Source of the DNA: CBDCYS01 sp965226245
Lineage (GTDB): Bacteria > Acidobacteriota > Terriglobia > Bryobacterales > UBA6623
Length of the DNA stretch: 64,000 nucleotides
NCBI GenBank assembly: GCA_965226245.1
Contig: CBDDCL010000015.1
Location: 4,898,001 to 4,962,000 of the forward strand
Reading direction: 5' to 3'
The position numbers and the translations under genes are program-made. How positions within the stretch are numbered: position 1 is the first letter of the stretch; every line of letters begins with the position of its first letter. The notes beneath the pieces are model-generated. The model did no database searches. It was not told where the DNA came from and saw nothing but the letters and a program-made list of their open reading frames with translations. This document shows positions 25,211-33,688 of the stretch, in pieces.

Positions 25211-26473
25211 TTAGGGCTCGTCGGGACTGACAAGCAGCAAGGTTTGCGCCAGCGGCCCTTCCACCTGCGATCGGGCAATGAGCCCTGAAGCGCGCCACTC
25301 GCTAAGCTGTTGCCGCAGCACCGGCGCGATGTCCGAGCTGGGCCACGCGGCCAGGACCCTGCGATAGCGGCCGGCAGCCGGCTCGTACTTGCCTTGCTTG
25401 GCGAGAATCAAGCCCAGCAATCTGTTGATTTGCGGTTGAGCCAAGTCGCCCGGCCTGTTCGAAAGTCCCGCCCGCGCGGACGCGAAAGCTTCGTCAAGAT
25501 CGCCGCTCTTGTACTGAGAAAACCCCAAATAGTAGCGAATCGAGTTGTCGAACGGATTCAGCCGAATGGCCGACTTCGCCAGCTCAGCCGCTCGCTCCCA
25601 GTCCTCGTCCTCGATCTCCCGCTCGATCAAGAACCGGTGGGGCTTGAGGTATTTGGGATCGATCTCCAACGCCCGCTCGAATGCCTCCCGCACACCGGAT
25701 TCGTAGCCCAGCGCCAGCCGGGTTTCGCCAAGAAAAGCCCACGCGGCGGCGTAATCGGGGTACTCGTCAACAGCAATCTCAAATTGCTCCTCGGTTTTCT
25801 CGTAGCGCTTGTTTCGGTAGTGGTCCAAGCCTTTCTTGTAGGCCCTCTTGGCTTCCTTCGGCGCAGCGAGGGTCGTGATGCTCACCGTGTGCCCTTCGAT
25901 ATTCGGAATCCGCCGGAGAAAGTTGTCACCCATCTGAAGGGTGCCGTTCCGGAACCAGCTTCGCAGGGAAACGGTCCGCGAAAAGTAGCCTGGCAGGAAT
26001 GCTCGGACTCCGCACCCGCCGTAGCCCCCTCGTGTGAATGAGGAAAAACCGCCCCATCCGGACGCGAACCCCAACAACGACAAATCCCGGAGTGAAACGC
26101 TAAACCTGCCGTTCAAGCCACAATAGGTCAGCGGGTAGATGCGTCCCGGACAGACAGCTTGAATTTGTGCCGGTTCAGGCGATGCACCGCCGCCCGGCAA
26201 GGTAACCCTTCCCGTCAGCCGTGTCGGCTGGAACTGCCGGCTACGGCTGGGCCCGAAGCCGCCGGATCTGCTCCTGCTGTAGCCGGAGCCACCGTAGCTG
26301 ACGTAACCGGAACTAGAGCCGCCTCCCGAGCGAACCGCCGGCGCGCTCGGCGCGGCGGACCGGGATGGCGCGGCCGAGGACGAGGAGCGCGAGCGGCCTG
26401 GAGCCCTCTGTGACCATGCGCAGAGAGCAAAGGTCAGAACCAGGCAGGCCAGTGCGAGAAACCTTTTCTTCAT
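25211..26473 (-). CDS. Secreted TPR protein with Ser/Gly/Arg-rich N-terminal region
   Basis: A 420-residue protein. MKKRFLALACLVLTFALCAW is a signal peptide. Residues 22-90 are low complexity (Ser, Gly, Arg, Ala). Residues 95-210 hold a small beta-rich segment beginning RLTGRVTLPGGGASPEPAQI, resembling a carboxypeptidase-regulatory-like fold with a Cys pair. From about 220 to the end are at least four TPR units (for example GLDHYRNKRYEKTEEQFEIA, FLGETRLALGYESGVREAFE). Likely a periplasmic or outer-membrane scaffold. The start is chosen for its signal peptide; the open frame further upstream is not protein-like. Confidence 0.8.
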   Translation of the reverse strand: MKKRFLALACLVLTFALCAWSQRAPGRSRSSSSAAPSRSAAPSAPAVRSGGGSSSGYVSYGGSGYSRSRSGGFGPSRSRQFQPTRLTGRVTLPGGGASPEPAQIQAVCPGRIYPLTYCGLNGRFSVSLRDLSLLGFASGWGGFSSFTRGGYGGCGVRAFLPGYFSRTVSLRSWFRNGTLQMGDNFLRRIPNIEGHTVSITTLAAPKEAKRAYKKGLDHYRNKRYEKTEEQFEIAVDEYPDYAAAWAFLGETRLALGYESGVREAFERALEIDPKYLKPHRFLIEREIEDEDWERAAELAKSAIRLNPFDNSIRYYLGFSQYKSGDLDEAFASARAGLSNRPGDLAQPQINRLLGLILAKQGKYEPAAGRYRRVLAAWPSSDIAPVLRQQLSEWRASGLIARSQVEGPLAQTLLLVSPDEP

Positions 26474-26683
26474 TTTGCGGCTCCGCTTGCGCGCCGACTC
26501 CACCGCCGAAGGGTAACGGCCCCGCGGACCTGTTTGAAGCCTATTGTCATTCTGGCGGGACGCCGTGAATGATTGCAACTGTCCGGCCACAGCTAAGTGG
26601 TTGAAAATACAACTCGTTTGGTTGGCCGACCGTGGCCGAAAAGCACCGCTTGGCTCAAAACAGCCAATCTCCGGAGGGGACAA

Positions 26684-26927
26684 GGACAGTCACCTTAATT
26701 CATTCTCGCGGTGGCGGCGAGGGGTTTCGGCGGCGCTGGCCCTGATTTTTGCCCCCGTCCGGCAGCCTTTGCCAGCGATTGACCGTGCTCGGGCACCGCC
26801 ACCAGATGGATGTGGTTCGGCATCAGGCAATAGCCGAGCGCGCGATGCGCGGCACGCGATCGGTATTGACCACTGGCCTCGCTACCGTCAAGTTCTCGCG
26901 ACGAAATGTCAGTTAAGGTGACTGTCC
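26684..26927 (-). mobile_element. Miniature element carrying a RAYT (Y1 transposase) fragment
   Basis: Perfect 15-bp inverted ends GGACAGTCACCTTAA (26684-26698) and TTAAGGTGACTGTCC (26913-26927). Inside, on the minus strand, GYCLMPNHIHLVAVPEHGQS is the His-x-His metal site of REP-associated tyrosine transposases. The catalytic Tyr helix and the N-terminus are missing. It is a deletion remnant that keeps both termini. Confidence 0.75.
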
Positions 26928-27633
26928 CCATTCGCCCATTCGCCCCCCATTCGCCCCTCATCAATTTTCATCAGACCGCGACTCTCCGCGGCCTCGGCCA
27001 GGGACGCCCATACTGCAAGCTGGATTTCCGCTGGTTGGGGCAAAACGGCCTTTTCTCGGCGACTCCGTTGGCTTTTGGAGCACTATGCACGTTATAGCTC
27101 GACTCTGCGACGCCGTGGCATGAATTTTGGGGCATACGAGTAAGTCATGCTGTTTCAGTGACTTGGGTCCTAGTTTTACAGTATTCTACAGAAAATGTAA
27201 GGGTTTGGGGATTTTTTGCCCTTGCAGAGCCCAACTCGCCTTTTCATTGGTTTGTGCATGATCGTTTGTCATCCGATGACTCACCGCTATCAGGATAGCG
27301 GATGAATTGCGGGTGTCAATCTCTGAGCAGGCAAAACTTATTGAAAACACAGGGAATATTTTTCTCAGAACCTGGTGACCGGGCACGGCCCTTTGTCCCC
27401 AACGGGGTGTGAGTAGCAGACGCGATGTTTCATTGGGGAGTTCGCTGCCCAAGGCTCGTCGTTGCCGCTTCGCGGCGAAAGACTGGCTGAGAAACGGTGG
27501 TTACTTGTTGAGCAGCAAGTCCCGAGTCGGCGCACGCAATCTCAGGAGCCCGCGGCGGTGGGCTGGAAGCCGGAGCGGGACGAAAGCCCGTTGAAAAGGG
27601 CTGAGGAACGAGTTCGGGGGGCTTGTCAACTGG
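26928..27633. other. Gene-free stretch
   Basis: No convincing gene on either strand. 27070-27370 is AT-richer than its surroundings. 27440-27620 has short hairpins (CCGCTTCGCGGCG; AAAGCCCGTTGAAAAGGGCT) and resembles repeat-derived sequence also seen at 7060-7200. Confidence 0.5.
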
Positions 27634-27761
27634 CCCTAACGCGGACGAGCCGCAACCAGAGGGTCCGCAAGGATGCACGGGATGGAGACGCGACCCCGAA
27701 GCGCGGACTTCCGTCCGCGCCTCTGTCCGGGCGTCTGAAATTTCTGCCACAATCGGCAAGG
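27634..27761. repeat. Dispersed intergenic repeat, family A, copy 3 (reverse orientation)
   Basis: Begins CCCTAACGCGGACGAGCCGC and ends TTTCTGCCACAATCGGCAAGG, the reverse of the borders of copies at 3681 and 8419. The interior has CGCGGACTTCCGTCCGCG, a hairpin that the other two copies lack. Confidence 0.75.
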
Positions 27762-27921
27762 ATTTGACTATACAGGTGCTAAGCTCGTTCGGGGACTTCG
27801 CCCCGAACTAGTGACCCCTTCGGGGCAGTTGAAAAAAAATGACTTGCGCAACATCGACATTTTTTTGTCGATATGAACCGCTAAGCGCCTAAAAGGGCTG
27901 GCCTAGCTAGCTAGGGCGGGG
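27762..27921. terminator. Hairpins downstream of the ThuA-like gene, possible terminator
   Basis: TTCGGGGACTTCGCCCCGAA near 27788 and CCCCTTCGGGG near 27815 are stable hairpins. ATCGACA at 27853 pairs with TGTCGAT at 27866-27872 around a T-rich loop. They lie just beyond the stop of the minus-strand gene at 27922, so one may end its transcript. No canonical T-tract follows on that strand except at the GTCATTTTTTTTC run. Confidence 0.35.
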
Positions 27922-29346
27922 CTAGGGCGCACGAAAATAGCGCTCCGCTGGCGCGGCGAAGAACACGTGGACTCGGCCGTGCGGCTTAGTATTCCCTTTT
28001 CGCGATCCTTCGGCTTGAAACGATACCCGCGCCAGAAAATGCGTCGAGCCGCGAGGAACGGGATAGTAGACCAACGACGGCGCCGGTATCTCCATCGCCC
28101 TATCCGGTTCGGACCAGTGAGCGGGGGCAGCCTGGGGGCCACTGGGTCCAATGAAATGTCCAGGCGTTTCCTCGTGCAGGGGAGCTTCGTTTCCCGGCTC
28201 TCCGCGGAAGCGCGGCTTCTCTAAGCGGATCAGGCCGCTGGCTTGGCCTTTGGCTGGGGGCGATGAGTCCGACTCGAACACGAAGTAGAGGTGGCGGTAC
28301 CGCTTGGGCGGGATCGCCACTTCCAGATCGAACGGCTCTGCCGCGCCCGAGGGAATGGGCGGCATGCTGTAGACGGGGTCGGCGCTTCCTGACATCTTGA
28401 GACCGGCTTCTTCTTCCCACTTCTCGGGCTTATCGTAGTCTTGGTTGGCGGCGATCTCTTCCCAGGTCGGCTTTGCGGATTCCACACCGCCCGGAGGCAC
28501 TTCGAGGCCTGCTGCCCAGGCCACCCCATTCAGCACCGCTTTGCGAAAATTGTCGTCGCGATAGTTGTGATGGTGATGCGCTCCAGTGAAGCCGAAGCCC
28601 CGTCCGCCGCCAGGCCGCTCATAGGCCCAAGCAACGGCGTGCCGGTCGCCCCGGAGAACACTTTCGCGCACGTCCGGGTTGTTTGAGCTGGGACCGTCGT
28701 TTCGAAGCAATGTGCTTAGCTGCGGGCGGGTCTCGAGGATTGGCGTAATTCCCTTGCGGTCCGGCATGAAGCGAATGTGGAAGTACCATTCGTCGTAGAC
28801 CGTGAATGGCGCGAGGCCGTTCGCCGCCGGATGATTGGGGAAGCCGGTGAACTTGGCGGCCCAGTCGGGATTGATCGACCAGCCCTCTTCGTAGTTGCCG
28901 CCGATCCATCGCCGAACTGCCTCGGCGCCCGGGCCCTCAGGAGGTTCGACCGCGTAGTGGATCAGCGCGATGCCTATTCCTCGGTCGGCCAAAGCGTCGA
29001 CTTCCGCAATATGCGGCAGAGCAACATGCTTGCTGCCCTCGCAAGCCATAACGATGGCATCGGCATCCGCCAATATATCGGAGGCCGGCCAAGCGTCCTT
29101 CTCGGTCACCACTGTTTCAAGCTCGGGCCACTGCTGCTTGAGCGAGTGGGCGATCAGCATCAGTCCCGCGCGGTGCTCGTGCATGCCGTAGCCATGACTG
29201 CGTTCCCCTGGCACGAAGACGATTTTGGGTGGGTTTGAGGCGCAGCTCGTTAGGATCGCCAGGAGCGAGACGAGAATCAGGCACAGCGGCAAGCGCCTCG
29301 TTTGGGCTCGGGCTGAGCAATGTCTGCTCTTCATAGGTCTGCTCAT
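27922..29346 (-). CDS. ThuA-domain lipoprotein
   Basis: A 474-residue protein. The N-terminus has a positively charged start, a hydrophobic run LPLCLILVSLLAILTSC and a Cys consistent with lipidation. Residues about 50-290 are a ThuA-like (trehalose-utilisation type, class I glutamine-amidotransferase-like) domain: KIVFVPGERSHGYGMHEHRA, ALIHYAVEPPEGPGAEAVRR, and GRGFGFTGAHHHHNYRDDNF near its end. Residues 300-474 are an extra beta-rich domain. The ATG at 29346 is chosen because AGGAG lies 7 bases upstream. Domains of this type occur with secreted carbohydrate or oxidoreductase systems; the substrate is unknown. Confidence 0.85.
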   Translation of the reverse strand: MSRPMKSRHCSARAQTRRLPLCLILVSLLAILTSCASNPPKIVFVPGERSHGYGMHEHRAGLMLIAHSLKQQWPELETVVTEKDAWPASDILADADAIVMACEGSKHVALPHIAEVDALADRGIGIALIHYAVEPPEGPGAEAVRRWIGGNYEEGWSINPDWAAKFTGFPNHPAANGLAPFTVYDEWYFHIRFMPDRKGITPILETRPQLSTLLRNDGPSSNNPDVRESVLRGDRHAVAWAYERPGGGRGFGFTGAHHHHNYRDDNFRKAVLNGVAWAAGLEVPPGGVESAKPTWEEIAANQDYDKPEKWEEEAGLKMSGSADPVYSMPPIPSGAAEPFDLEVAIPPKRYRHLYFVFESDSSPPAKGQASGLIRLEKPRFRGEPGNEAPLHEETPGHFIGPSGPQAAPAHWSEPDRAMEIPAPSLVYYPVPRGSTHFLARVSFQAEGSRKGNTKPHGRVHVFFAAPAERYFRAP

Positions 29347-29364
29347 CACGCTTCTCCTCATCAT

Positions 29365-29490
29365 TCAGGGCCTCGCCCGCATGTCCGCCCGTTCTGGATC
29401 GTAATCGGGGTTAGGCGTCGGCTTCGCTCCCACCGATTCGCGCCAGGCATCCAGCAATCCCCTTAACCAGGATTTCCATTTTGGCGCTTT
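29365..29490 (-). pseudogene. Sulfatase C-terminal remnant
   Basis: On the minus strand the frame ends LLDAWRESVGAKPTPNPDYD then PERADMRARP and a stop. The pattern of a helix followed by Pro-x-Pro-Asn-Pro-Asp-Tyr-Asp-Pro-Glu is a common C-terminus of type I sulfatases. Nothing of the catalytic domain remains; 60 codons of open frame at most. The stop sits directly upstream of the ThuA-like gene. Confidence 0.5.
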
Positions 29491-29522
29491 CAAGCCGGAG
29501 GAGCTTGCTACGCGAATCCCAC

Positions 29523-29610
29523 TAGCTATGTGAGCGAGGGCAAGCAATATATTGCCATCGCGAGTGGCGGCACGTTAATCACTTTTGCTCTCGATCCCGA
29601 AACGAAATAG
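29523..29610 (+). pseudogene. PQQ-dependent dehydrogenase C-terminal remnant
   Basis: On the plus strand YVSEGKQYIAIASGGTLITF ends ALDPETK and a stop. This matches the last beta-propeller blade of quinoprotein alcohol or glucose dehydrogenases (YEVDGKQYIAVAAGG type). The rest of the gene is absent. Confidence 0.6.
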
Positions 29611-29679
29611 GATCTCCGAACGCTCTGCAAGTCCTCAAGTCGGTCAGGCCGAACTACGGCTACTGTTCAGACTGGATGG

Positions 29680-30180
29680 TCCGAACGCGTACAGCCGATG
29701 AATTCCGCCTGCGGGGTGTTCCCTTTGTACTGGAGGTCCTGATGAATGCCGATGCGCGAGGTGTAGTATCCGTTGATTGTCATCTCCTTCACACGGCGGA
29801 AGAACAAGTCCAACTCCGCAAGTATTTTCCATCGGGATAGTGGCGAATATTTTCAATCGAGGCGCTCACCCCGATAAAGGCTTCTACTTTGTCATAGTAG
29901 GGAGCCAACTCGGCGTAAGTGATGGGCCAATTCTCCCCGTAACCGTCATGCTCGGCAGCCTTGAAGTCAAGGTCGCTCAGGCGGCGTGCATTCCGTCCCC
30001 AATGGAGAAGCTTTCCCCCCACACAGCGCGACCGTATCCAGTGATAGGGTTTCGCCGGGGGGGTGGTGTAGGGAGCCCGACCGCTCGGAGGCACTGAGCA
30101 GCGAACCAGGTTGCCCGCCCCAGGGCCGCCTAAGCTCCGATGGCGGCAGCTTATGGCAGACGGCGCGGCTGCTTGACAAG
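29680..30180 (-). pseudogene. Remnants of a GMC oxidoreductase and gluconate 2-dehydrogenase subunit 3
   Basis: On the minus strand HWIRSRCVGGKLLHWGRNAR, then DYGENWPITYAELAPYYDKV-type sequence, is the FAD-domain region of a GMC oxidoreductase (choline dehydrogenase/gluconate 2-dehydrogenase large subunit). After about 29840 a different frame reads AELDLFFRRVKEMTINGYYT then SRIGIHQDLQYKGNTPQAEF, the C-terminus of gluconate 2-dehydrogenase subunit 3. These are normally separate, adjacent genes. A deletion has fused the N-terminal part of one to the C-terminal part of the other out of frame. Confidence 0.65.
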
Positions 30181-30312
30181 GCACAGCGTTATGCCTGGGT
30201 CCGCTGGGAATACAGCTGGAGGATTGCTTCACCAGGCGATTATACCCTCGTCGTCCGTGCTACTGACGACGCCGGCGACTCCCAGCCTGTGAAGTTGGAC
30301 CCTGCTACCTGA
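30178..30312 (+). pseudogene. Molybdopterin oxidoreductase (sulfite-oxidase-type) C-terminal remnant
   Basis: Plus-strand frame RYAWVRWEYSWRIASPGDYT then LVVRATDDAGDSQPVKLDPA resembles the Mo-co dimerisation domain at the end of sulfite-oxidase-family enzymes. Upstream sequence in frame is unrelated. The stop codon is supplied by the inverted repeat of the adjacent IS remnant. Confidence 0.55.
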
Positions 30313-30840
30313 ATTATGCATTGCGGGGTGCATCTGAGGAGGGCTGAGCCGCAAGGGACCATTGGGGAACGCCCGAAAACATGGGGTAAAAAGGTAGGCT
30401 GGCAAAGATTCCAGCTTCACCAGCCAACCCAAAGGAGGTCACCCAAATGGTTACCAAGCGAAAACAGCATAGCTCCCAAAGGGCCGTCAAACAAGGCCCA
30501 GCCGTGACGGTCTCGCAGCCCAATAAAATCGGGGCATCCACGCCTTGACAACTTCCGCGGCAGGAAGCCGACTCCCTACGGCGGCTTGCCGCCGGTAGTC
30601 GAGAGGGCGTTGATCTGAGAGCCTGGCTATGCGCTATGCATAAAATTTTATGCACTGGCCGCAACGTACTGGAAACACGCCACTTCGGAGCGGGGTTTTG
30701 CCGACGCGGATTCTGGGCGGGAGGGGAAACCGGGGACGGAGAAGCCAAAAGACCAGTTGCCGAGCTCCCACCTTACGACGGCCGTCAAGCCGCTACGAAC
30801 GCAGCCGCACTCGCAAAGCGAATCTGTGCATAATTCAGGT
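30307..30840. mobile_element. 534-bp IS remnant or MITE-like element
   Basis: Perfect 14-bp inverted ends ACCTGAATTATGCA (30307-30320) and TGCATAATTCAGGT (30827-30840). Inside there is a strong AGGAGG followed by a 33-codon ORF (30447-30548), an 18-bp perfect palindrome TGCATAAAATTTTATGCA (30637-30654) and otherwise no gene. Terminal repeats of this kind and a short basic N-terminal peptide suggest the shell of an IS whose transposase body has been lost. Confidence 0.65.
30447..30548 (+). pseudogene. 33-residue basic ORF, probable transposase N-terminal remnant
   Basis: MVTKRKQHSSQRAVKQGPAV then TVSQPNKIGASTP and a stop. The ATG follows AAAGGAGGTCACCCAA, a very strong ribosome binding site. 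A basic N-terminal start of this kind fits a transposase of the IS1380 type, but with only 33 residues this is a guess. Confidence 0.4.
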
Positions 30841-30896
30841 GCTAGAGTGGACGAATACGAGCAGAACACCCGTCAGCGCGTGCGGGTCACCGTAGC

Positions 30897-32159
30897 ATGA
30901 AAAAGTTCCTGATCATCTTTTTTCTTATCTCCAGCCTGTATGCGCAGTCGGGCCCCACGCTGCAGCAAGTCGAGAGGGCCTTCCGGTCAGGAGATTTCGA
31001 GCAAGCAGCCGGCCTGGCCCGACAGGTTCTTAGCAGCAATTCAAGCTCTGTTGGCGCCCATATTATCTTGGGCGTGATTAGCGCTCAACGCAGCCAGTGG
31101 ACCGAGGCCGAGCGCCATTTCGAAGCAGTGGTTAGTCTGGCGCCCTCCAATCCCTATGGCTACTTCTATCTTGGACAAGCCCATCTCTACCGCAAGCAAT
31201 GGGAGAGCGCAGCACGCTACTTTGCGTCGGCGCTTGAAAGGAACTATCCTGATCGCACGCGTCTAGTCATTGAACTCGCCCTGGCAGAGACCGAAGCCGG
31301 CCAGCCGGACAAAGCGCTGGCAACGCTAAAGAAGGCCGGGCCCCCGCCTCAAGGCCCAGAGGCCGGCCAATATCACGCGGTAATGGCCTTTGCCCTCGCG
31401 AAGTTAAATAGGCCCGATTCGGCCATCGAATCGATGCGGCGAGCGAGGGAGAGAAACCCTCTCAATCCCGAATATTGGGAATTCATCATCTCTCAAATGG
31501 TTCAGACCAAGCAACTCAGCTTTGCGGTCTCGGAAGCGATCAAAGCACAGAAGAAGTTTCCTGACCACCCGGAAATACAGTTTCTGTTTGGGCTTTCCAG
31601 TTCCCAATTAGGAAGTCCGGAACTTACGCAGGTGGCGCTGCGGAACTTGCTGGAAGTAGAGCCAAACGGGCCGAGAGGAATGATGCTCCAGGGGATCGTC
31701 CATCGCCAGAGAGGCCGGACAGAGGAAGCTATCCGTGCCTTGTCACGAGCGGCAAGGCAGGGTGTTCCTGATTCCAGCCTGTTGCTGGGTCTTGTGCTGA
31801 AGGACTCCGGGGATCTCGAATCGGCCGAACGGGAGTTGAGAGAGGCGGAGCGATTAAATCCGCGCAACGGCCAGACGCAATTCGAGTTGGGGAAGCTCTT
31901 GTTGCAGCGCGGCGACAAGTTGGGGGCCCAGCCTCATCTGGAAAAGGCCTCGAAATATATGCCGCGAGCACCGATGGTTCATTACAACCTTGCCACGCTG
32001 TACCGGCGTTTGGGGGAGAAAGGGAAGGCCATGCAGGCCTTGCAGACTTTTAAGCGTCTGAAAAAAGAAACGGACGAGGCGCTAGCTGCTTCGTTCGGCC
32101 GACGGCACGAGGATCGCTTTGGGCCAGAGGTAAAGACCGATAAAGACCGCCCCCACTAG
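30897..32159 (+). CDS. Secreted TPR protein
   Basis: A 420-residue protein with signal peptide MKKFLIIFFLISSLYAQSGP and ten or so TPR units filling the rest: QQVERAFRSGDFEQAAGLAR, LGVISAQRSQWTEAERHFEA, FYLGQAHLYRKQWESAARYF, LGLVLKDSGDLESAERELRE, FELGKLLLQRGDKLGAQPHL, YNLATLYRRLGEKGKAMQAL. No catalytic domain. Probably a periplasmic scaffold. It starts 57 bp after the IS remnant and no operon partner follows. Confidence 0.85.
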   Translation: MKKFLIIFFLISSLYAQSGPTLQQVERAFRSGDFEQAAGLARQVLSSNSSSVGAHIILGVISAQRSQWTEAERHFEAVVSLAPSNPYGYFYLGQAHLYRKQWESAARYFASALERNYPDRTRLVIELALAETEAGQPDKALATLKKAGPPPQGPEAGQYHAVMAFALAKLNRPDSAIESMRRARERNPLNPEYWEFIISQMVQTKQLSFAVSEAIKAQKKFPDHPEIQFLFGLSSSQLGSPELTQVALRNLLEVEPNGPRGMMLQGIVHRQRGRTEEAIRALSRAARQGVPDSSLLLGLVLKDSGDLESAERELREAERLNPRNGQTQFELGKLLLQRGDKLGAQPHLEKASKYMPRAPMVHYNLATLYRRLGEKGKAMQALQTFKRLKKETDEALAASFGRRHEDRFGPEVKTDKDRPH

Positions 32160-32814
32160 AAACCGAGCAGTGAATGCGTAAGGGCCCTGCTCAAGCTTGT
32201 GGCCTCCATGACCTGCCTGCTCACGGTCGGAACCGCCGTGCAATCGGACCCATCAGCCAGGGGGACGTTGATATGAGTTTGCGGCGGGGCGGGGGCGGCA
32301 CACAATGTGTCTTGCAGGCCGAGGGCCACGAGATCCGCGGTCTTCACCGCGGCCGAATCACACAGGGCACTGTGAAAGGCCACGTGCGGCCGCTTGGTCG
32401 TATGCCGCAATAAAGCGCTGTAATCTTTGGGCTAATAGTTCAAGATCAGCAATTGCCCTGCAAAACCGGGGGTGGCTTTCCTTTAAATCGTTGTATTGCA
32501 AGCATCTAGCTCTCTCGTCGGGCGCAGCTCTTACTCTCGGGTCGCCTGCGATACAACACTAAGATTTACCGCCATCTATCGGCAGGCGAGCGCTTTGCCG
32601 CTCATTTTGAACGAGTTAGTGTCACGCCGTCCGCGAAGCTCTAAGCAGCCGTTTCTTGCTCATGCGGACGGCGAAATCTACGATCCCTGCGCTTGAGACA
32701 CAATCGGTTTAGTCCGAAGCTACAGTCGGCAAATGAGGCCCTACCTGCGAGGGGCTAGATTGCTCCCCAAGGCGCCCGACAAGCAGCCGGCTTGAAAATA
32801 GGGAGACGCCTGGC
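32160..32814. other. Gene-free stretch before the truncated isomerase
   Basis: No gene can be supported. Short open frames exist on both strands but none shows a recognisable motif or ribosome binding site. The left 240 bp are GC-rich with hairpins, the right part is more even in composition. It is probably decayed sequence linked to loss of the 5' half of the next gene. Confidence 0.5.
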
Positions 32815-33381
32815 GTGACTCGGGTGGGGGCGGCGGTTTCATCAAGCAGCGACACTCTCACCTATCTTCAGAACTTTCAGCAGACCTCCCGGCGACTACG
32901 AGAAGTCGTTTCTGTGCTTGAAGATCACGGCCTCCGCCTGGGCCTTGAGTATCTCGGCGCCAAACGGCTTTGGACCGCCGGCCGTCACCCCTTTGTGCAC
33001 TCGATGGCAGAATGCCAGGAACTGATCGCGGAAATCGGCAAATCCAACGTCGGGTTGGTCATCGACACTTGGCATTGGTGGACAGCGCGCGACACCATTG
33101 ACGACATCTTGAAGCTCTCAAACGGCGATATTGTCTCCGCCGACCTCAACGATGCCCCCAGCGGTATCGAGCGCGAAGAGCAGTACGACGACCAGCGCGA
33201 ATTGCCCGCGACAACCGGCATGATCGACGCGAAAGCGTTTCTGGGTGCGTTCGTGAAGATCGGATACGACGGTCCGATTCGCGCCGAGCCGTTCAACCAG
33301 CGGTTAGACGAGATGGACGACGAACAGGCGAGCGAAACCACCGCCATCGCCATGAAAAAAGCCTTCGCGCTGGTGGGCTAG
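32815..33381 (+). pseudogene. Sugar phosphate isomerase/epimerase, 5'-truncated
   Basis: The frame starts in mid-barrel and gives 188 residues against about 280 for the family. Conserved parts: LRLGLEYLGAKRLWTAGRHP, VGLVIDTWHWWTARDTIDDI (metal Asp and His), IVSADLNDAPSG, and IGYDGPIRAEPFNQRL with the terminal metal-ligand Glu. The first two or three beta-alpha units are missing, and upstream sequence has no matching frame. The nominal GTG start lacks a ribosome binding site. Probably non-functional. Confidence 0.75.
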
Positions 33382-33688
33382 CATAGTCAATAGATCGCCT
33401 GGTTTTGGAGGTAGAGCGCGTTGTCTGTTGCCGTCAAGGCGATTAACGCAGACCCACTCCCGGTGCGTCCGGCTCAACAAGGCGAATGGGGTTAAGAGCT
33501 TAGCGCGCAGGGAGACATTTCTATTGTGCTACAACAGGGGCACGGGGCGGACTTGACAGATCAGCAGACAACGGCGTTCCCAAGACACCGGCTTCCGGTC
33601 GTCGTGCAGCTCCGGCGCCAGCGCTTGTAAACTCGCACGGAAGCAAGTTACAATTGAGGCGATTCCGAATCCGAGAGGACTACCCGCC
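33382..33688. other. Gap upstream of the copper amine oxidase
   Basis: Nothing recognisable. GAGAGGACTACCCGCC just before the ATG is a usable ribosome binding region. No clear promoter. Confidence 0.4.
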
